Assembly (NCBI RefSeq): GCF_027563465.1
Contig: NZ_JAPFQA010000004.1
Location: forward strand, 186,001-250,000
Source: Mesorhizobium qingshengii
GTDB taxonomy: Bacteria > Pseudomonadota > Alphaproteobacteria > Rhizobiales > Rhizobiaceae
Direction: 5' to 3'
DNA length: 64,000 bases
Below are positions 63,576 to 64,000 of the stretch, in pieces (position 1 is the stretch's first letter; the number at the start of each line of letters is the position of its first letter). A program made the position numbers and the translations under genes. The notes beneath the pieces are model-generated. The model ran no database searches and had not been told where the DNA came from. It saw nothing but the letters and a program-made list of their open reading frames with translations.

Positions 63576-64000
63576 TCAGCGGACGCTTCTTCGCCGCGGG
63601 CGCGGACCGCCGCATCGCCATTACCATCTTCATCCTGCTGGCGGTGGCCATCATCGTGCCGCTGCTTAATCTCGTCGTATCGCCGACGAGCGCCTTCTAT
63701 GTCCCGTCCTATATCGTGGCGCTGACCGGCAAATATCTCTGCTATGCGCTGCTTGCCTTGGCGCTCGACCTCGTCTGGGGCTATTGCGGCATTCTCTCGC
63801 TGGGCCACGGCGCCTTCTTCGCGCTCGGCGGCTATGCGATGGGCATGTATCTCATGCGCCAGATCGGTTCGCGCGGCGTCTATGGCAACCCCATCCTGCC
63901 GGACTTCATGGTGTTCCTGAACTACAAGGAATTGCCGTGGTTCTGGACCGGCTTCGACCATTTCTGGTTCGCTGGCCTCATGGTGCTGGCCGTGCCCGGC
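63572..64000 (+). CDS. urtC: Urea ABC transporter permease UrtC, 5' part
   Basis: The first 143 codons of the second urea permease; the rest lies beyond the right edge. It overlaps urtB by four bases (ATGA), indicating translational coupling. The visible part has two membrane helices (about 16-38 and 55-90), and LDLVWGYCGILSLGHGAFFALGGYAMG carries the LSLGHGAFFALGGYAMG segment conserved in LivM/UrtC permeases. UrtD and UrtE ATPase genes are expected downstream. Confidence 0.93.
   Translation, partial: MISGRFFAAGADRRIAITIFILLAVAIIVPLLNLVVSPTSAFYVPSYIVALTGKYLCYALLALALDLVWGYCGILSLGHGAFFALGGYAMGMYLMRQIGSRGVYGNPILPDFMVFLNYKELPWFWTGFDHFWFAGLMVLAVPG

Overview
The window looks like chromosomal DNA of a GC-rich alphaproteobacterium of the order Rhizobiales, most like Mesorhizobium. 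The evidence is the gene content: a 2055-residue polar-growth-ring type coiled-coil protein, CckA, a rhizobial DksA with a degenerate zinc finger, a STAS-MlaE fusion, a two-domain NADP-malic enzyme and the UrtABC urea transporter. No rRNA, tRNA, CRISPR array, transposase, phage or conjugation gene was recognised, so this is mostly core chromosome with one accessory-looking block.

Layout. 1-9.2 kb: housekeeping and repair genes (haemerythrin-like tail, DUF1003 protein, methyladenine glycosylase, nadE, a GNAT enzyme, an ABC exporter, a two-part acyltransferase-like protein, a decayed NAD-kinase-like gene, gltX). 9.1-16.9 kb: secreted DUF2865 protein, maeB, an atypical SDR, an LpxH-like phosphoesterase, an MFS transporter and an enolase-superfamily racemase. 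17-21 kb: a four-gene Mla-type lipid-transport operon. 21.2-27.4 kb: the giant polar-growth-ring candidate, with a perfect 67-bp tandem duplication upstream. 27.7-29.6 kb: Hpt protein, [2Fe-2S] ferredoxin and its reductase. 29.6-36.2 kb: DHA2 drug exporter, DUF922 protein, folP-folB-folK, and a CPA2 K+/H+ antiporter with a DUF924 gene. 36.2-41.5 kb: small secreted proteins, ycjF-ycjX, a SixA-like phosphatase, dksA. 41.6-49.2 kb: FliO-like protein, cckA, deoD, a ribbon-helix-helix protein, a glyoxalase and a Tat-signal/GMC dehydrogenase pair. 59.8-64 kb: a small secreted protein and urtA-urtB-urtC, with a strong sigma-54 promoter before urtA.

The most unusual part is 49.5-59.6 kb, which is visibly less GC-rich than its flanks. 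A sensor kinase, a NarL-type regulator and a flippase-like membrane protein overlap head to tail on the + strand. They converge on a tight six-gene minus-strand operon: class III aminotransferase, GT-C/GT39-type glycosyltransferase, UbiA prenyltransferase carrying the HPTKR motif of decaprenyl-phosphate phosphoribosyltransferases, HAD phosphatase, a small dehydrogenase-subunit-like protein and a GMC oxidoreductase. Taken together these suggest a regulated pathway that builds a polyprenyl-phosphate-linked sugar, oxidises and aminates it, and transfers it to an envelope acceptor. That is an inference from domain content; substrate and product are unknown.

Many start sites were moved downstream of the longest open frame, using ribosome-binding sites and family N-termini. 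GC-rich composition produces very long antisense frames, which were left out.
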